Below the pieces are notes generated by a model. It worked only from the letters and a program-made list of their open reading frames with translations. It ran no database searches and was not told the origin of the DNA. Positions 17,018 through 25,346 of a DNA stretch of 64,000 nucleotides are shown here, piece by piece. The stretch spans positions 62,001 through 126,000 of the forward strand of contig NZ_BLJU01000027.1 in the NCBI RefSeq assembly GCF_009932725.1. Reading direction: 5' to 3'. The stretch's first letter is position 1. The number at the start of each line of letters is the position of its first letter. The translations under genes and the position numbers were made by a program. This DNA is from Pseudomonas yangonensis. GTDB lineage: Bacteria; Pseudomonadota; Gammaproteobacteria; Pseudomonadales; Pseudomonadaceae.

Positions 17018-17809
17018 TTAGCGACAGGCATTGCATCCTGCGGCGATCGCCAGAGCATTGCTCTGCTGGTTGCCACCGCCGGCTGCTACGTTCACGCCGA
17101 CGTTGCCGGACGCGTTGTTGAGCGAGGCACTGATCGACGCAGTGTTGACCACCGGGGTTTGCGGTTTCTGCGGGACAGGGAACCAGCCCAGGCCGCTGGA
17201 TACGCCCTTGAGATCGGCTGCGACCTCATAGACGTCGCCGATCTTGTTCTCGGTGAAGTTGCCGTGGGACTCCTGCAGCATGTTCACTGACGCGGTGGCG
17301 GTGGTGGCCTGCTCGGAAGAGGCGATCGACAGGTCGTTCTTCTGCTGGTTGAAGTTGCCAGCGGCGACGTTCATCCCTACGTTGCCCTGCGCGCCATTAC
17401 CCGCGTCGTTCAGGCTGGCCGAGTTGGGGTTGCCATAGTTGACCAGATCGTTGTCATGGGCTTTCTGGGTCACACCGATGCTGGCGCTGGCTTCCTGCCC
17501 CAGGTACTGGCCGAAGACGAACAGTGCATCGGCGGTGGCGATTGCCGCAGCGTTGGCCTGCTGGTTGTTGTCGCCGGCAGCCACGTTCGCACCTACGTTG
17601 CCGGTAGCGCCGTTGAGCGAGCCTTCGATAGACGCGGTGTTCTTGGTTTCCTTGTTAAGCACCTGGTTGTTGTAGTTGTGCTGCGTGTCGTTGACGCTGG
17701 CGGTCGAGCCACTGGCATGGGTGCCGGGCAGGCCGGCGGCGTATGCACCTGAGGCCATTACTGCTGTCATCGCCAGGGCGAGAGGGCTGAAGATCATCGA
17801 TTTTTTCAT
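17018..17809 (-). CDS. fapC: FapC, major functional amyloid subunit
   Basis: This 263-residue secreted protein is the main fibril subunit. It has a signal peptide (about 1-25) and three imperfect repeats (about 57-90, 127-163 and 221-257), each built on SLN-x-A-x-GNVG-x-NVAAG-x2-NQQ. Two linkers separate them. The C terminus has the CxxC motif (CNAC, 259-262) that is typical of FapC. Repeat number and order match FapC of P. fluorescens UK4. High Asn, Gln, Gly and Ala content fits an amyloid. Confidence 0.92.
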   Translation of the reverse strand: MKKSMIFSPLALAMTAVMASGAYAAGLPGTHASGSTASVNDTQHNYNNQVLNKETKNTASIEGSLNGATGNVGANVAAGDNNQQANAAAIATADALFVFGQYLGQEASASIGVTQKAHDNDLVNYGNPNSASLNDAGNGAQGNVGMNVAAGNFNQQKNDLSIASSEQATTATASVNMLQESHGNFTENKIGDVYEVAADLKGVSSGLGWFPVPQKPQTPVVNTASISASLNNASGNVGVNVAAGGGNQQSNALAIAAGCNACR

Positions 17810-17852
17810 GGTCTTTCTCCTATCGGATTTTGAGGTGTCGTCTACAGCAGGG

Positions 17853-18422
17853 TCACTCCGCGACCCGTATGCTCAGGCTGTTGGTCGTTCTATTACCAAC
17901 GCCGGCACTCTGGTTCAGCTGCACCACGCCACGGCTTCCCGAGAAGGCCTGGTCGCTGATCTCGACGATCCTTTCCCCGTCTACCGTGGCGCCGCTGAGC
18001 GTTGCCGAGGTGATAGCCGTGCTCTGAGAAAGAACGCGGTCGTCGAGGCTTTCCGGGATGACGCCGACTGCCATCCGGAAAGCGTTGATGTTCTGGTTGC
18101 CGATGCCGGCGCTCTGATTGATGCCACTGATCCCGCTGGCCTGGCTGAAGGCCGGCCCCTGGATACGGGCAGCGGCATCGAGACCTTCGGGCAGGACGAT
18201 GACGCCGCGGACCTGCTCGACCCGCAGGCTGGTGGTCGGTTGATCGCCAATGCTGATCATCCGCACGTTGGTTTGCTGGTGGCCGTCACCGGCTGCCTGG
18301 TTGAGGCTGGCGTTGCCGCTGAAGCTCCTGAAGCTGTCGTGCAGCTCCACCTGGGAACGGGTGCCCGGTTCGGCGGCGAGCAGCGGCCCGCAGGCAAGCA
18401 ACAAGAGTGCGAAGCTGCGCAT
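17853..18422 (-). CDS. fapB: FapB, minor amyloid subunit and probable nucleator
   Basis: This 189-residue protein has a signal peptide (about 1-17) and three copies of a short repeat around the core LNQ(A/S)AG-x-G(H/N) (for example INQSAGIGNQNINAF), the same style as the FapC repeats but without the C-terminal CxxC. FapB is a minor fibril component that probably seeds FapC polymerisation. Length is near the usual 187. It begins one base after the fapA stop. Confidence 0.9.
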   Translation of the reverse strand: MRSFALLLLACGPLLAAEPGTRSQVELHDSFRSFSGNASLNQAAGDGHQQTNVRMISIGDQPTTSLRVEQVRGVIVLPEGLDAAARIQGPAFSQASGISGINQSAGIGNQNINAFRMAVGVIPESLDDRVLSQSTAITSATLSGATVDGERIVEISDQAFSGSRGVVQLNQSAGVGNRTTNSLSIRVAE

Positions 18423-18423
18423 G

Positions 18424-18864
18424 TCAGCGTCCTCCCAACTGTTGCAGTGGACGCAGCCCTTGCTGCAGTGGCCGGTTCACTTGGCCGGAAATCCCTCCTT
18501 CCGAACCTCGGGCGCCGCCATGCATGGCGCCCATGCCCGGCAGGTTTTGCGAGGGCATTCGCTCGATCTGCAGTGGACTGCCGGTCTGCGGATTACCGAC
18601 CATGAGCCCCGGCAGGACCGAGCCGGTGGAGACACCGGCGAAGTCGCCATCGCTCAACTCGACCATTGCGCCCGTAGTGATGGCGCCCGGGTTCACGGTT
18701 TTGGGACTGGGATCGGGAACGACCGCCGGCCGTGTGGCGCTGCGAGGCTGCACGTCGCGATTGATGATGATCTGCCCCGGCTCTGCCAAGGCCAGCGGCG
18801 CTGACAGCGCGACTGCTGTGCACACCAGAAGCACCTTGCTGCCATAGCGAGTGTAAAGGCGCAT
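18424..18864 (-). CDS. fapA: FapA, first gene of the functional amyloid operon
   Basis: This 146-residue protein has a signal peptide (about 1-27, ending APLALA) and a low-complexity Pro/Gly/Gln-rich mature part. Place and size (FapA is usually about 150 residues) identify it as FapA, which influences the ratio of FapB to FapC in fibrils and may be a chaperone. It opens the six-gene operon, preceded by GGGGGAGG and a sigma-54 type promoter. Sequence conservation of FapA is weak, so the call relies mostly on order. Confidence 0.82.
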   Translation of the reverse strand: MRLYTRYGSKVLLVCTAVALSAPLALAEPGQIIINRDVQPRSATRPAVVPDPSPKTVNPGAITTGAMVELSDGDFAGVSTGSVLPGLMVGNPQTGSPLQIERMPSQNLPGMGAMHGGARGSEGGISGQVNRPLQQGLRPLQQLGGR

Positions 18865-19396
18865 GACTTACCTCCCCCGAGACCTGTGAACCTGCTTCAA
18901 GCGCTGGCACTGTGTTAATGCGCTTCACGTGCCAAGAATGAAAAGTTCTTTGTTTTCAATGGGTAAGATATTTGCGCGGGGCGCAAAGGGCTTGGGTTGT
19001 TGCAGTCGCGAGACAATTGCTAGATAGGATCCGGGCTTGGATTAACGGGCGGAGCGCTTGCCCACGGGCTTTGCAGCCGTTTGCGCGACAGTCTCAGGAT
19101 TGAGACAGGGAGGCAGAGCAGGGCGTCGCAGACACCCGCCATGCAGGTCATGCTGTCAGGCGTTACCAGCACGCTTGGCATAAGGGTACCGCCAGTGCCT
19201 CCGGCAAGCTGCCACGGAACACCATTTCTGCCATTGATGTTTCAAAGGCGGACAGCGTGCCTGCCCTTTTTGCGCAGAGCGGTAGACGATGCGCGGCTGG
19301 GGACCTGTGTCGGCTGTCATTATTCCTTCGCAACTCCTTCACATCGCTGCCACGACCATTGGTTGCAATCGCAGCAAACGCCAGGAGGATGCTGCG
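18865..19396. other. Regulatory region between divergent fapA and ugd
   Basis: No gene was seen in 532 bases. The fapA side carries the sigma-54 promoter and next to it an AT-rich inverted repeat, TGAAAA-N8-TTTTCA (18939-18958). Nearer ugd there is a perfect hairpin, GTCTCA-GGAT-TGAGAC (19091-19106), a possible operator. Confidence 0.6.
18919..18934 (-). promoter_or_regulatory. Sigma-54 (-24/-12) promoter for the fap operon
   Basis: The minus strand reads TGGCACGTGAAGCGCA, with a full TGGCACG -24 element and GG-N10-GC spacing. Transcription from it would begin about 45 bases before fapA. Confidence 0.65.
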
Positions 19397-20758
19397 ATGC
19401 AGATATGTGTGATAGGAGCGGGCTACGTGGGCTTGGTGACGGCGACCTGCCTGGCGGAGATGGGCAATCAGGTGGTCTGCGTCGAGCGCGACCCGCAGCG
19501 CGTTGCCAAGCTTGCGCAAGGTGAGGTACCGATCTACGAGCCGGGCCTGGAGGCGCTGCTCAGGGCGCAGCTGGCGGCGGGGCAGCTCGGTTTCACCTCG
19601 CAGCTCAAGGCCGGCATCCGCCGCGCCGAAGTCATCTTCATCGCGGTGGGCACGCCCAGTGGCGAGGACGGTTCGGCAGACCTTTCACACGTGCTGGCGG
19701 TCGCCGATGAACTGGGCGAGCGGCTGGAGCACGCCTGCCTGATCGTCGACAAATCCACCGTGCCGGTGGGCACCGCCGAACGCGTCGAGCAACGCATCAA
19801 CGCCGGGCTCGCACGTCGAGGCAAACGCGTACGGGTGGGCGTTGCCAGCAATCCGGAGTTTCTCAAGGAGGGCTCGGCGGTCGAAGATTTCATGCGCCCC
19901 GACCGGGTCATCGTCGGCTGCGATGACGAGCGCGGGCGTGAGCTGCTGCGCAGACTGTATGCGCCGTTCCTGCGCAATCATGACCGCCTGCTGTGCATGG
20001 GTGTGCGTGCTGCCGAGTTCAGCAAGTACGCGGCCAACGCCTTCCTGGCGACCAAGATTTCCTTCATCAACGAGATGGCCGGCATCTGCGCGCGCCTGGG
20101 TGTGGATATCGAGGAAGTGCGCCGCGGCATCGGCAGCGACCGGCGCATCGGCACGCACTTCATTTATGCCGGCTGCGGCTACGGCGGTTCGTGCTTCCCC
20201 AAGGACGTCAAGGCGCTGATCCGCACCGCCGAGCATGAGGGTATCGAGCCGGGTATCCTGCGCGCGGTCGAGGCGCGCAATGCGCTGCAGAAGACGCTGC
20301 TGTTCCAGGCCCTGCGCGAACACTTCAATGGCCACCTGCAGGGTCGGGTCGTCGCGCTCTGGGGGTTGGCGTTCAAGCCCGGTACCGATGATCTGCGTGA
20401 AGCACCGAGTCTGGTGCTGCTCGAGGCGCTGCTGATGGCCGGGGCCAGGGTGCAGGCTTGCGATCCGGCGGCCACCGCTGCCGTCGCCGCGCGCTACCCT
20501 GAGGCCGTCCAGTCAGGGCAACTGGTGCTGAGCGAATCGCCTTATGCCGTTATCCAGGGCGCCGATGCACTGGTGCTGGTGACCGAATGGAAGCAGTTCC
20601 GCCAACCGGATTTCCCGCGCATTCGCGGCGCCATGCGTATGCCGGTGCTGTTCGACGGGCGCAATATCTATGACGCGCAACACCTGGCGGAACTGGGTTT
20701 TCTCTATCGTGGCATCGGCCGGCCTGCAAGCGGCAGTTGTAAGGCCAGCGCGGCTTGA
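19397..20758 (+). CDS. ugd: UDP-glucose 6-dehydrogenase
   Basis: This 453-residue enzyme oxidises UDP-glucose to UDP-glucuronate with two NAD+, for polysaccharide or lipid A sugar synthesis. It has the N-terminal Rossmann motif GAGYVGLV (residues 7-14), the catalytic cysteine in YGGSCFPKD (about 258-266) and the C-terminal UDP-binding domain. AGGAGGA precedes the ATG. galU, which makes its substrate, follows 42 bases later, and the two are probably co-transcribed. Confidence 0.95.
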   Translation: MQICVIGAGYVGLVTATCLAEMGNQVVCVERDPQRVAKLAQGEVPIYEPGLEALLRAQLAAGQLGFTSQLKAGIRRAEVIFIAVGTPSGEDGSADLSHVLAVADELGERLEHACLIVDKSTVPVGTAERVEQRINAGLARRGKRVRVGVASNPEFLKEGSAVEDFMRPDRVIVGCDDERGRELLRRLYAPFLRNHDRLLCMGVRAAEFSKYAANAFLATKISFINEMAGICARLGVDIEEVRRGIGSDRRIGTHFIYAGCGYGGSCFPKDVKALIRTAEHEGIEPGILRAVEARNALQKTLLFQALREHFNGHLQGRVVALWGLAFKPGTDDLREAPSLVLLEALLMAGARVQACDPAATAAVAARYPEAVQSGQLVLSESPYAVIQGADALVLVTEWKQFRQPDFPRIRGAMRMPVLFDGRNIYDAQHLAELGFLYRGIGRPASGSCKASAA

Positions 20759-20800
20759 TAGACTGAACGCGCATTCCAACCATCCCCATCTGGGAGTCCC

Positions 20801-21640
20801 ATGATCAAGAAATGCCTGTTCCCCGCTGCCGGTTACGGCACCCGCTTCTTGCCAGCGACCAAGGCAATGCCCAAGGAAATGCTTCCGGTGGTGAACAAGC
20901 CACTGATCCAGTACGGTGTCGAAGAGGCGCTGGAGGCCGGCCTCAACCAGATCTCCATCGTCACTGGCCGCGGCAAGCGCGCGCTGGAAGACCATTTCGA
21001 CGTGAGCTATGAACTCGAGCACCAGATCAAGGGCACCGACAAGGAGAAATACCTGGTTGGTATCCGCCGTCTGATCGACGAGTGCAGCTTCTCCTACACC
21101 CGTCAGGTCGAAATGAAAGGCCTGGGTCACGCCATCCTCTGCGGTCAGCCGCTGATCGGTGACGAACCCTTCGCCGTGGTCCTGGCCGACGACCTGTGCC
21201 TGAACCTCGAAGGTGACAGCGTGCTGGCGCAGATGGTCAAGCTGTACAACCAGTTCCGCTGCTCCATCGTCGCGATCCAGGAAGTGCCGCGAGACGAAAC
21301 CTCCAAGTACGGTGTGATCGCCGGCGAGATGATCCGCGAGGACATCTACCGCGTCAGCAACATGGTGGAAAAGCCCAAGCCCGAGGACGCGCCGTCGAAC
21401 CTGGCGATCATCGGTCGCTACATCCTCACCCCGGACATCTTCGACCTGATCCGCAGCACTCCGCCGGGCAAGGGCGGTGAGATCCAGATCACCGACGCGC
21501 TGATGCGCCAGGCCCAGCAGGGCTGCGTGATGGCATACAAGTTCAAGGGCCAGCGTTTCGACTGCGGCAGCGCCGAGGGTTACATCGACGCGACCAATTT
21601 CTGCTTCGAGAATCTGTACAAGACCGGCAAGGCGTTCTGA
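20801..21640 (+). CDS. galU: UTP-glucose-1-phosphate uridylyltransferase (first copy)
   Basis: This 279-residue nucleotidyltransferase makes UDP-glucose from UTP and glucose-1-phosphate. It has the nucleotide-binding motif AAGYGTRFLPATK, the conserved VEKPKPEDAPSNLAIIGRY and the C-terminal RFDCGSAEGYIDAT. Length matches Pseudomonas GalU. It follows ugd and is the copy in the conserved Pseudomonas ugd-galU-VOC-gor neighbourhood, so it is likely the housekeeping enzyme. A second, very similar copy lies at 25347. Confidence 0.95.
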   Translation: MIKKCLFPAAGYGTRFLPATKAMPKEMLPVVNKPLIQYGVEEALEAGLNQISIVTGRGKRALEDHFDVSYELEHQIKGTDKEKYLVGIRRLIDECSFSYTRQVEMKGLGHAILCGQPLIGDEPFAVVLADDLCLNLEGDSVLAQMVKLYNQFRCSIVAIQEVPRDETSKYGVIAGEMIREDIYRVSNMVEKPKPEDAPSNLAIIGRYILTPDIFDLIRSTPPGKGGEIQITDALMRQAQQGCVMAYKFKGQRFDCGSAEGYIDATNFCFENLYKTGKAF

Positions 21641-21673
21641 TACGCCCCAGGTCAACGAAACGCCACCCTCGGG

Positions 21674-21853
21674 TTAATGCTGTTCACTTAAGGTTGCACA
21701 AGTTTGGCTCCCCTCTCCCATTTATGGGAGAGGGGCTGGGGGAGAGGGCTGAAAGCACCGCAAACCTGCCAGTTTTCCCCTCTCCCTAACCCTCTCCCCA
21801 AAGGGGCGAGGGGATTAATCGCGTCCGACCATTTCTGATGTGAACAGCATTAC
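21674..21853. mobile_element. Small inverted-repeat (MITE-like) element inside the galU terminator
   Basis: A segment of about 180 bp is bounded by TTAATGCTGTTCAC (21674-21687) and its complement (21840-21852), 13 bases matching. Inside are repeated CCCTCTCCC/GGGAGAGGG blocks able to form strong hairpins. The flanks, AAACGCCACCC on the left (21658-21668) and GGGTGGCGTTTT on the right (21860-21871), pair with each other as a normal terminator, so the element appears to have been inserted into the loop. CACCCTCGGG and CACCTTCGGG next to the ends may be the target duplication. It has no coding capacity. Confidence 0.65.
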
Positions 21854-21876
21854 ACCTTCGGGTGGCGTTTTGCATT

Positions 21877-22299
21877 TCAGGGGATGGGCATGTCCTCGGA
21901 GCCAGGCCCTAATGGCTGACCGTAGCTGAACTCCACGTAATTGCCGGCCGGGTCACGCAGGCCACAGTAATAACCGACCGGATAGGGCTCGTCGCGCGGC
22001 GCCCAGATCAGGCAGCCTTCGCGCTCGGCCAGAGCGGCGATGCGGTCGACTTCCTCGCGACTGCCCAGGGCGAAGCCGAAGTGGCTGTAGTCGTTGGCGG
22101 CCAGGTTGCGGTCCTGGCCGCCGGGCATGATAACGAAGATGAACTGATGCTCCTTGCCCGGTTCGGCCATCCAGACGATACGCGTGCCCTTGCCGGGGCG
22201 TTCGTGGATCACCTGCATGCCGCAGAACTGCGCGTAGAAGGCGATGCAGGCATCGAGATCGGGAACATGCAGGGCGAGATGAGTCAGAGTAGGGCGCAT
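21877..22299 (-). CDS. VOC (glyoxalase/dioxygenase-fold) family protein
   Basis: This 140-residue protein has the paired beta-alpha-beta-beta-beta units of the vicinal oxygen chelate superfamily. Possible metal ligands are His near the N terminus (LTHLALHVPDLD), His76 region (YSHFGFAL) and Glu in YVEFSYG. It resembles glyoxalase-like proteins, but the substrate is unknown. The ATG at 22299 is preferred to an upstream GTG because AGGAGGT lies just before it and overlaps that GTG. It is divergent from gor, and the same order occurs in other pseudomonads. Confidence 0.85.
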   Translation of the reverse strand: MRPTLTHLALHVPDLDACIAFYAQFCGMQVIHERPGKGTRIVWMAEPGKEHQFIFVIMPGGQDRNLAANDYSHFGFALGSREEVDRIAALAEREGCLIWAPRDEPYPVGYYCGLRDPAGNYVEFSYGQPLGPGSEDMPIP

Positions 22300-22368
22300 A
22301 TCCACCTCCTGCTTTCAGCTTAGCGCTAGCCTTTACGGTATGCTCCCCATCTGCCAAGGAGATACCTC

Positions 22369-23727
22369 ATGAGTTACGACTTCGACCTGTTCGTGATCGG
22401 CGCCGGTTCCGGCGGCGTACGTGCGGCGCGTTTCGCCGCTGGTTTTGGTGCTCGCGTCGCGGTCGCCGAGAGCCGCTACCTCGGCGGCACCTGCGTCAAC
22501 GTCGGTTGCGTACCGAAGAAACTGCTGGTGTACGGTGCACATTTCGCCGAGGACTTCGAGCAGGCCGCAGGTTTCGGCTGGTCACTGGGCGAAGCGAATT
22601 TTGACTGGACAACGCTGATCGCCAACAAGAACCGCGAGATCGAGCGCCTCAATGGCATCTACCGCAATCTGTTGACCAACAGCGGCGTCAGTCTGTTCGA
22701 AGGTCATGCGCGCATCGTCGATGCCCACACCGTCGAGGTCAATGGCGAGCGCCATAGCACCGAGCGCATTCTCATCGCGACCGGAGGCTGGCCCCATATT
22801 CCGGACATCCCCGGGCGCGAGCACGCCATCAGCTCCAACGAGGCGTTCTTCCTCAAGCAACTGCCCAAGCGCGTACTGGTGGTCGGCGGTGGCTATATTG
22901 CCGTGGAATTCGCTTCGATCTTCCATGGCCTGGGCGCGCAGACTTCGCTGCTGTATCGCGGCGACTTGTTCCTGCGAGGCTTCGACGGCGCGGTGCGTGA
23001 ACACCTGCGCGACGAGCTGAGCAAGAAAGGCCTGGATCTGCAGTTCAATGCCGACATCGCCAGCATCGAACGCCAGGCCGACGGCAGCCTCGCAGCCACG
23101 CTAAAGGACGGCCGGGTACTGGAGGCCGATTGCGTGTTCTACGCCACCGGTCGCCGACCGATGCTCGACAACCTCGGCCTGGAGAATGTTGAGGTCAAAC
23201 TGGACAAGCGTGGCTACATCGAAGTCGATGATCTGTTCCAGACCTCCACGCCCTCGATACTCGCCCTTGGCGATGTGATCGGCCGCGTGCAGCTGACCCC
23301 GGTCGCGCTGGCCGAAGGCATGGCCGTGGCGCGCCGGCTGTTCAAGCCCGAGCAATACCGGCCGCTGGATTACCGCATGATCCCTACCGCGGTATTCAGT
23401 CTGCCGAACATCGGCACCGTTGGCCTCAGCGAAGAACAGGCCATCGAAGACGGCTACAAGGTGACGATCTTCGAGAGCCGCTTCCGCCCGATGCAACTGA
23501 CGCTGACCGAGAACCCGGAGCGCACTCTGATGAAGCTGGTGGTCGATGCCGACAGCGACCGCGTGCTTGGCTGCCATATGGTCGGCCCGGAGGCGGGCGA
23601 GATCGTTCAGGGCCTGGCCATCGCGCTCAAGGCCGGTGCGACCAAGCAGATCTTCGATGAAACCATCGGCGTGCACCCGAGCGCCGCCGAGGAATTCGTC
23701 ACGCTACGTACGCCGGTCAGCCGCTGA
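22369..23727 (+). CDS. gor: Glutathione-disulfide reductase
   Basis: This 452-residue flavoenzyme reduces glutathione disulfide with NADPH. It has the FAD motif GAGSGG (11-16), the redox disulfide GGTCVNVGCVPKK (Cys42 and Cys47), a second Rossmann motif VVGGGYIAVEFA near 170 and the C-terminal active-site HPSAAEE, where His acts as base. Length and motifs fit Gor rather than lipoamide dehydrogenase. AAGGAGA precedes the ATG. Confidence 0.95.
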   Translation: MSYDFDLFVIGAGSGGVRAARFAAGFGARVAVAESRYLGGTCVNVGCVPKKLLVYGAHFAEDFEQAAGFGWSLGEANFDWTTLIANKNREIERLNGIYRNLLTNSGVSLFEGHARIVDAHTVEVNGERHSTERILIATGGWPHIPDIPGREHAISSNEAFFLKQLPKRVLVVGGGYIAVEFASIFHGLGAQTSLLYRGDLFLRGFDGAVREHLRDELSKKGLDLQFNADIASIERQADGSLAATLKDGRVLEADCVFYATGRRPMLDNLGLENVEVKLDKRGYIEVDDLFQTSTPSILALGDVIGRVQLTPVALAEGMAVARRLFKPEQYRPLDYRMIPTAVFSLPNIGTVGLSEEQAIEDGYKVTIFESRFRPMQLTLTENPERTLMKLVVDADSDRVLGCHMVGPEAGEIVQGLAIALKAGATKQIFDETIGVHPSAAEEFVTLRTPVSR

Positions 23728-23734
23728 GGGCCTC

Positions 23735-24358
23735 ATGGAAACGCTGTTCTACGTCGCCGACCTGTTCGGCGTGGCAGTGTTCGCCATCACCGGTGCGCTG
23801 ATGGCCGGACGCAAATCCATGGACCTGTTCGGCGTGCTGGTGATGGCCATCGTCACCGCCCTCGGTGGCGGGACGCTGCGCGACCTGATTCTGGACAACC
23901 ATCCGGTCAGCTGGATTCGCGACGACACCTACATCCTCGTCGCCTCCCTGGCGGCATTGGGCACCGTGGCCTGGGTGCGCATGACCCGGCCGATACATGA
24001 GAAGGGCCTGCTGATCGCCGATGCCTTCGGCCTTGCCGTGTTCACCGTGTACGGCACCGAGCTGGCCTTGCAGAACGGCACGCCGATCAGCACTGCGGTG
24101 ATCATGGGGGTGATGACCGGCGTGGTAGGCGGGGTGATTCGCGACGTGCTGTGCAACGAGATTCCGCTGATTTTCCAGAAGGAAATCTACGCCACGGCCT
24201 GCATCGCCGGGGCGCTGACCTTCATCGGTCTGCGCGCTCTGGACACACCGCACTGGCTGGATACCGCAGCGGCGATGTTCGTGGTGCTGGCCGCCCGACT
24301 GGCCGCGATTCATTGGCACCTCGGGCTGCCGCGCTTCCATTTGCTGGACCGGCAGTAA
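23735..24358 (+). CDS. TRIC/UPF0126-type membrane protein
   Basis: This 207-residue inner-membrane protein has about seven membrane segments made of two similar halves, each with the family motif: GGGTLRD (about 48-54) and GGVIRD (about 133-138). Prokaryotic members (YicG/UPF0126) resemble trimeric intracellular cation channels and are reported to conduct monovalent cations. The start lies seven bases after the gor stop, so both are probably on one transcript. Confidence 0.88.
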   Translation: METLFYVADLFGVAVFAITGALMAGRKSMDLFGVLVMAIVTALGGGTLRDLILDNHPVSWIRDDTYILVASLAALGTVAWVRMTRPIHEKGLLIADAFGLAVFTVYGTELALQNGTPISTAVIMGVMTGVVGGVIRDVLCNEIPLIFQKEIYATACIAGALTFIGLRALDTPHWLDTAAAMFVVLAARLAAIHWHLGLPRFHLLDRQ

Positions 24359-24466
24359 GCCTCATCGCTACGCCTTGAGGGGGGCGGGGCGCTTATCACT
24401 CGAGGCTCCACGCAGCCGGCCAGCAGGTCGAGCTGGCCCAGTTCATCTACCCCTGAGGAGACGGTC

Positions 24467-24916
24467 ATGGATGCGGTACTGCGTGCCGGCGCCATCTACC
24501 TGGTGCTGCTGATCCTGTTCAAGCTGTCCGGTCGACGTTCATTGGCGCAACTCACCACCTTCGATTTCGTGCTGCTGCTGATCATCGGTGAGGCCACCCA
24601 GCAGGCGCTGCTGGGCGATGATTTTTCGGTGACCAACATGGTCCTGGTGGTCACCACCCTGATCGTTCTGGACATCGGCGCCTCATTGCTCAAGCGCCGT
24701 AATGACTGGCTGGCGCGCCTGCTCGACGGCTCGCCGACCATCATCGTCGAAGACGGCGTGCTCATGCAGTGGCGTATGGACAAGGCGCGCCTGACGCTCG
24801 ACGACATAATGGAGTCGGCGCGCGAAAACGGGCTGGAGCGGCTGGACCAGATTCGCTACGCGATCATCGAGCGTAACGGCAAGATTTCCATCATCCAGCG
24901 GCCCGAGGGGAAATGA
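24467..24916 (+). CDS. DUF421 (YetF-like) membrane protein
   Basis: This 149-residue protein has two or three N-terminal membrane segments followed by a cytoplasmic DUF421 domain with the family motifs FKLSGRRSLAQLTTFD and DGVLMQWRMDKARLTLDD. The biochemical function is unknown; members are common in stress-response and sporulation contexts. It is short compared with YetF of Bacillus. GAGGAGA precedes the ATG. Confidence 0.82.
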   Translation: MDAVLRAGAIYLVLLILFKLSGRRSLAQLTTFDFVLLLIIGEATQQALLGDDFSVTNMVLVVTTLIVLDIGASLLKRRNDWLARLLDGSPTIIVEDGVLMQWRMDKARLTLDDIMESARENGLERLDQIRYAIIERNGKISIIQRPEGK

Positions 24917-24963
24917 ACACGACCGCTCGTCAGCGATTGCCGAGCGAGGCGGAGAATTAACCT

Positions 24964-24991
24964 GAACGTCCTCGCCGGGCCTTTTCTCCAA
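24964..24991 (+). promoter_or_regulatory. ECF/AlgU-like promoter of the first KGG gene
   Basis: CCTGAACGT (GAACGT at 24964-24969), 17 bases, then TCCAA (24987-24991). This fits the GAACTT-N16/17-TCnnA pattern of AlgU/RpoE-type sigma factors. The ATG is 44 bases downstream. Confidence 0.55.
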
Positions 24992-25034
24992 GTCAGTGCA
25001 CGGGCAATTTTGCCCATCACAGAGGAGAAACGAC

Positions 25035-25202
25035 ATGAGCAACAAGAACCCTGGCAACTTCGCCAACGATCGTGAAAAAGCTTCCGAAGCAGGCAAGAAG
25101 GGCGGCCAGAACAGCGTCGGCAATTTTGCCAATGATCGTCAGAAAGCCTCCGAGGCTGGCCGCAAGGGTGGCCAGAACAGCCACGGTGGAGGCCGCAGTT
25201 GA
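25035..25202 (+). CDS. KGG-repeat stress protein (GsiB/con-10 type), first copy
   Basis: This 55-residue, very hydrophilic protein is made of two tandem copies of the KGG motif, each of the form GNFANDR-x-KASEAG-x-KGGQNS. Such proteins (GsiB, con-10, YciG-like) are induced by osmotic, desiccation and stationary-phase stress and are probably disordered protectants. A second copy lies at 27185. GAGGAGA precedes the ATG, and an ECF-like promoter and a terminator frame the gene, so it is its own transcription unit. Confidence 0.88.
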   Translation: MSNKNPGNFANDREKASEAGKKGGQNSVGNFANDRQKASEAGRKGGQNSHGGGRS

Positions 25203-25220
25203 TTGATTGCGTAGCCTGGG

Positions 25221-25244
25221 GGAGGCCCGCTACGGGCCTCCTTT
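25221..25244 (+). terminator. Intrinsic terminator after the first KGG gene
   Basis: GGAGGCCCG-CTA-CGGGCCTCC is a perfect 9-bp stem followed by TTT, 18 bases after the stop codon. Confidence 0.85.
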
Positions 25245-25346
25245 CCCTCCTGTTCAACGAAACGGCAACCGCGCGAAATTCCTTGAACCGCAAGCGCTTC
25301 AGATAGGTCAGGTTCTATTACCGAATCACTCAACTGGTATAGAACC

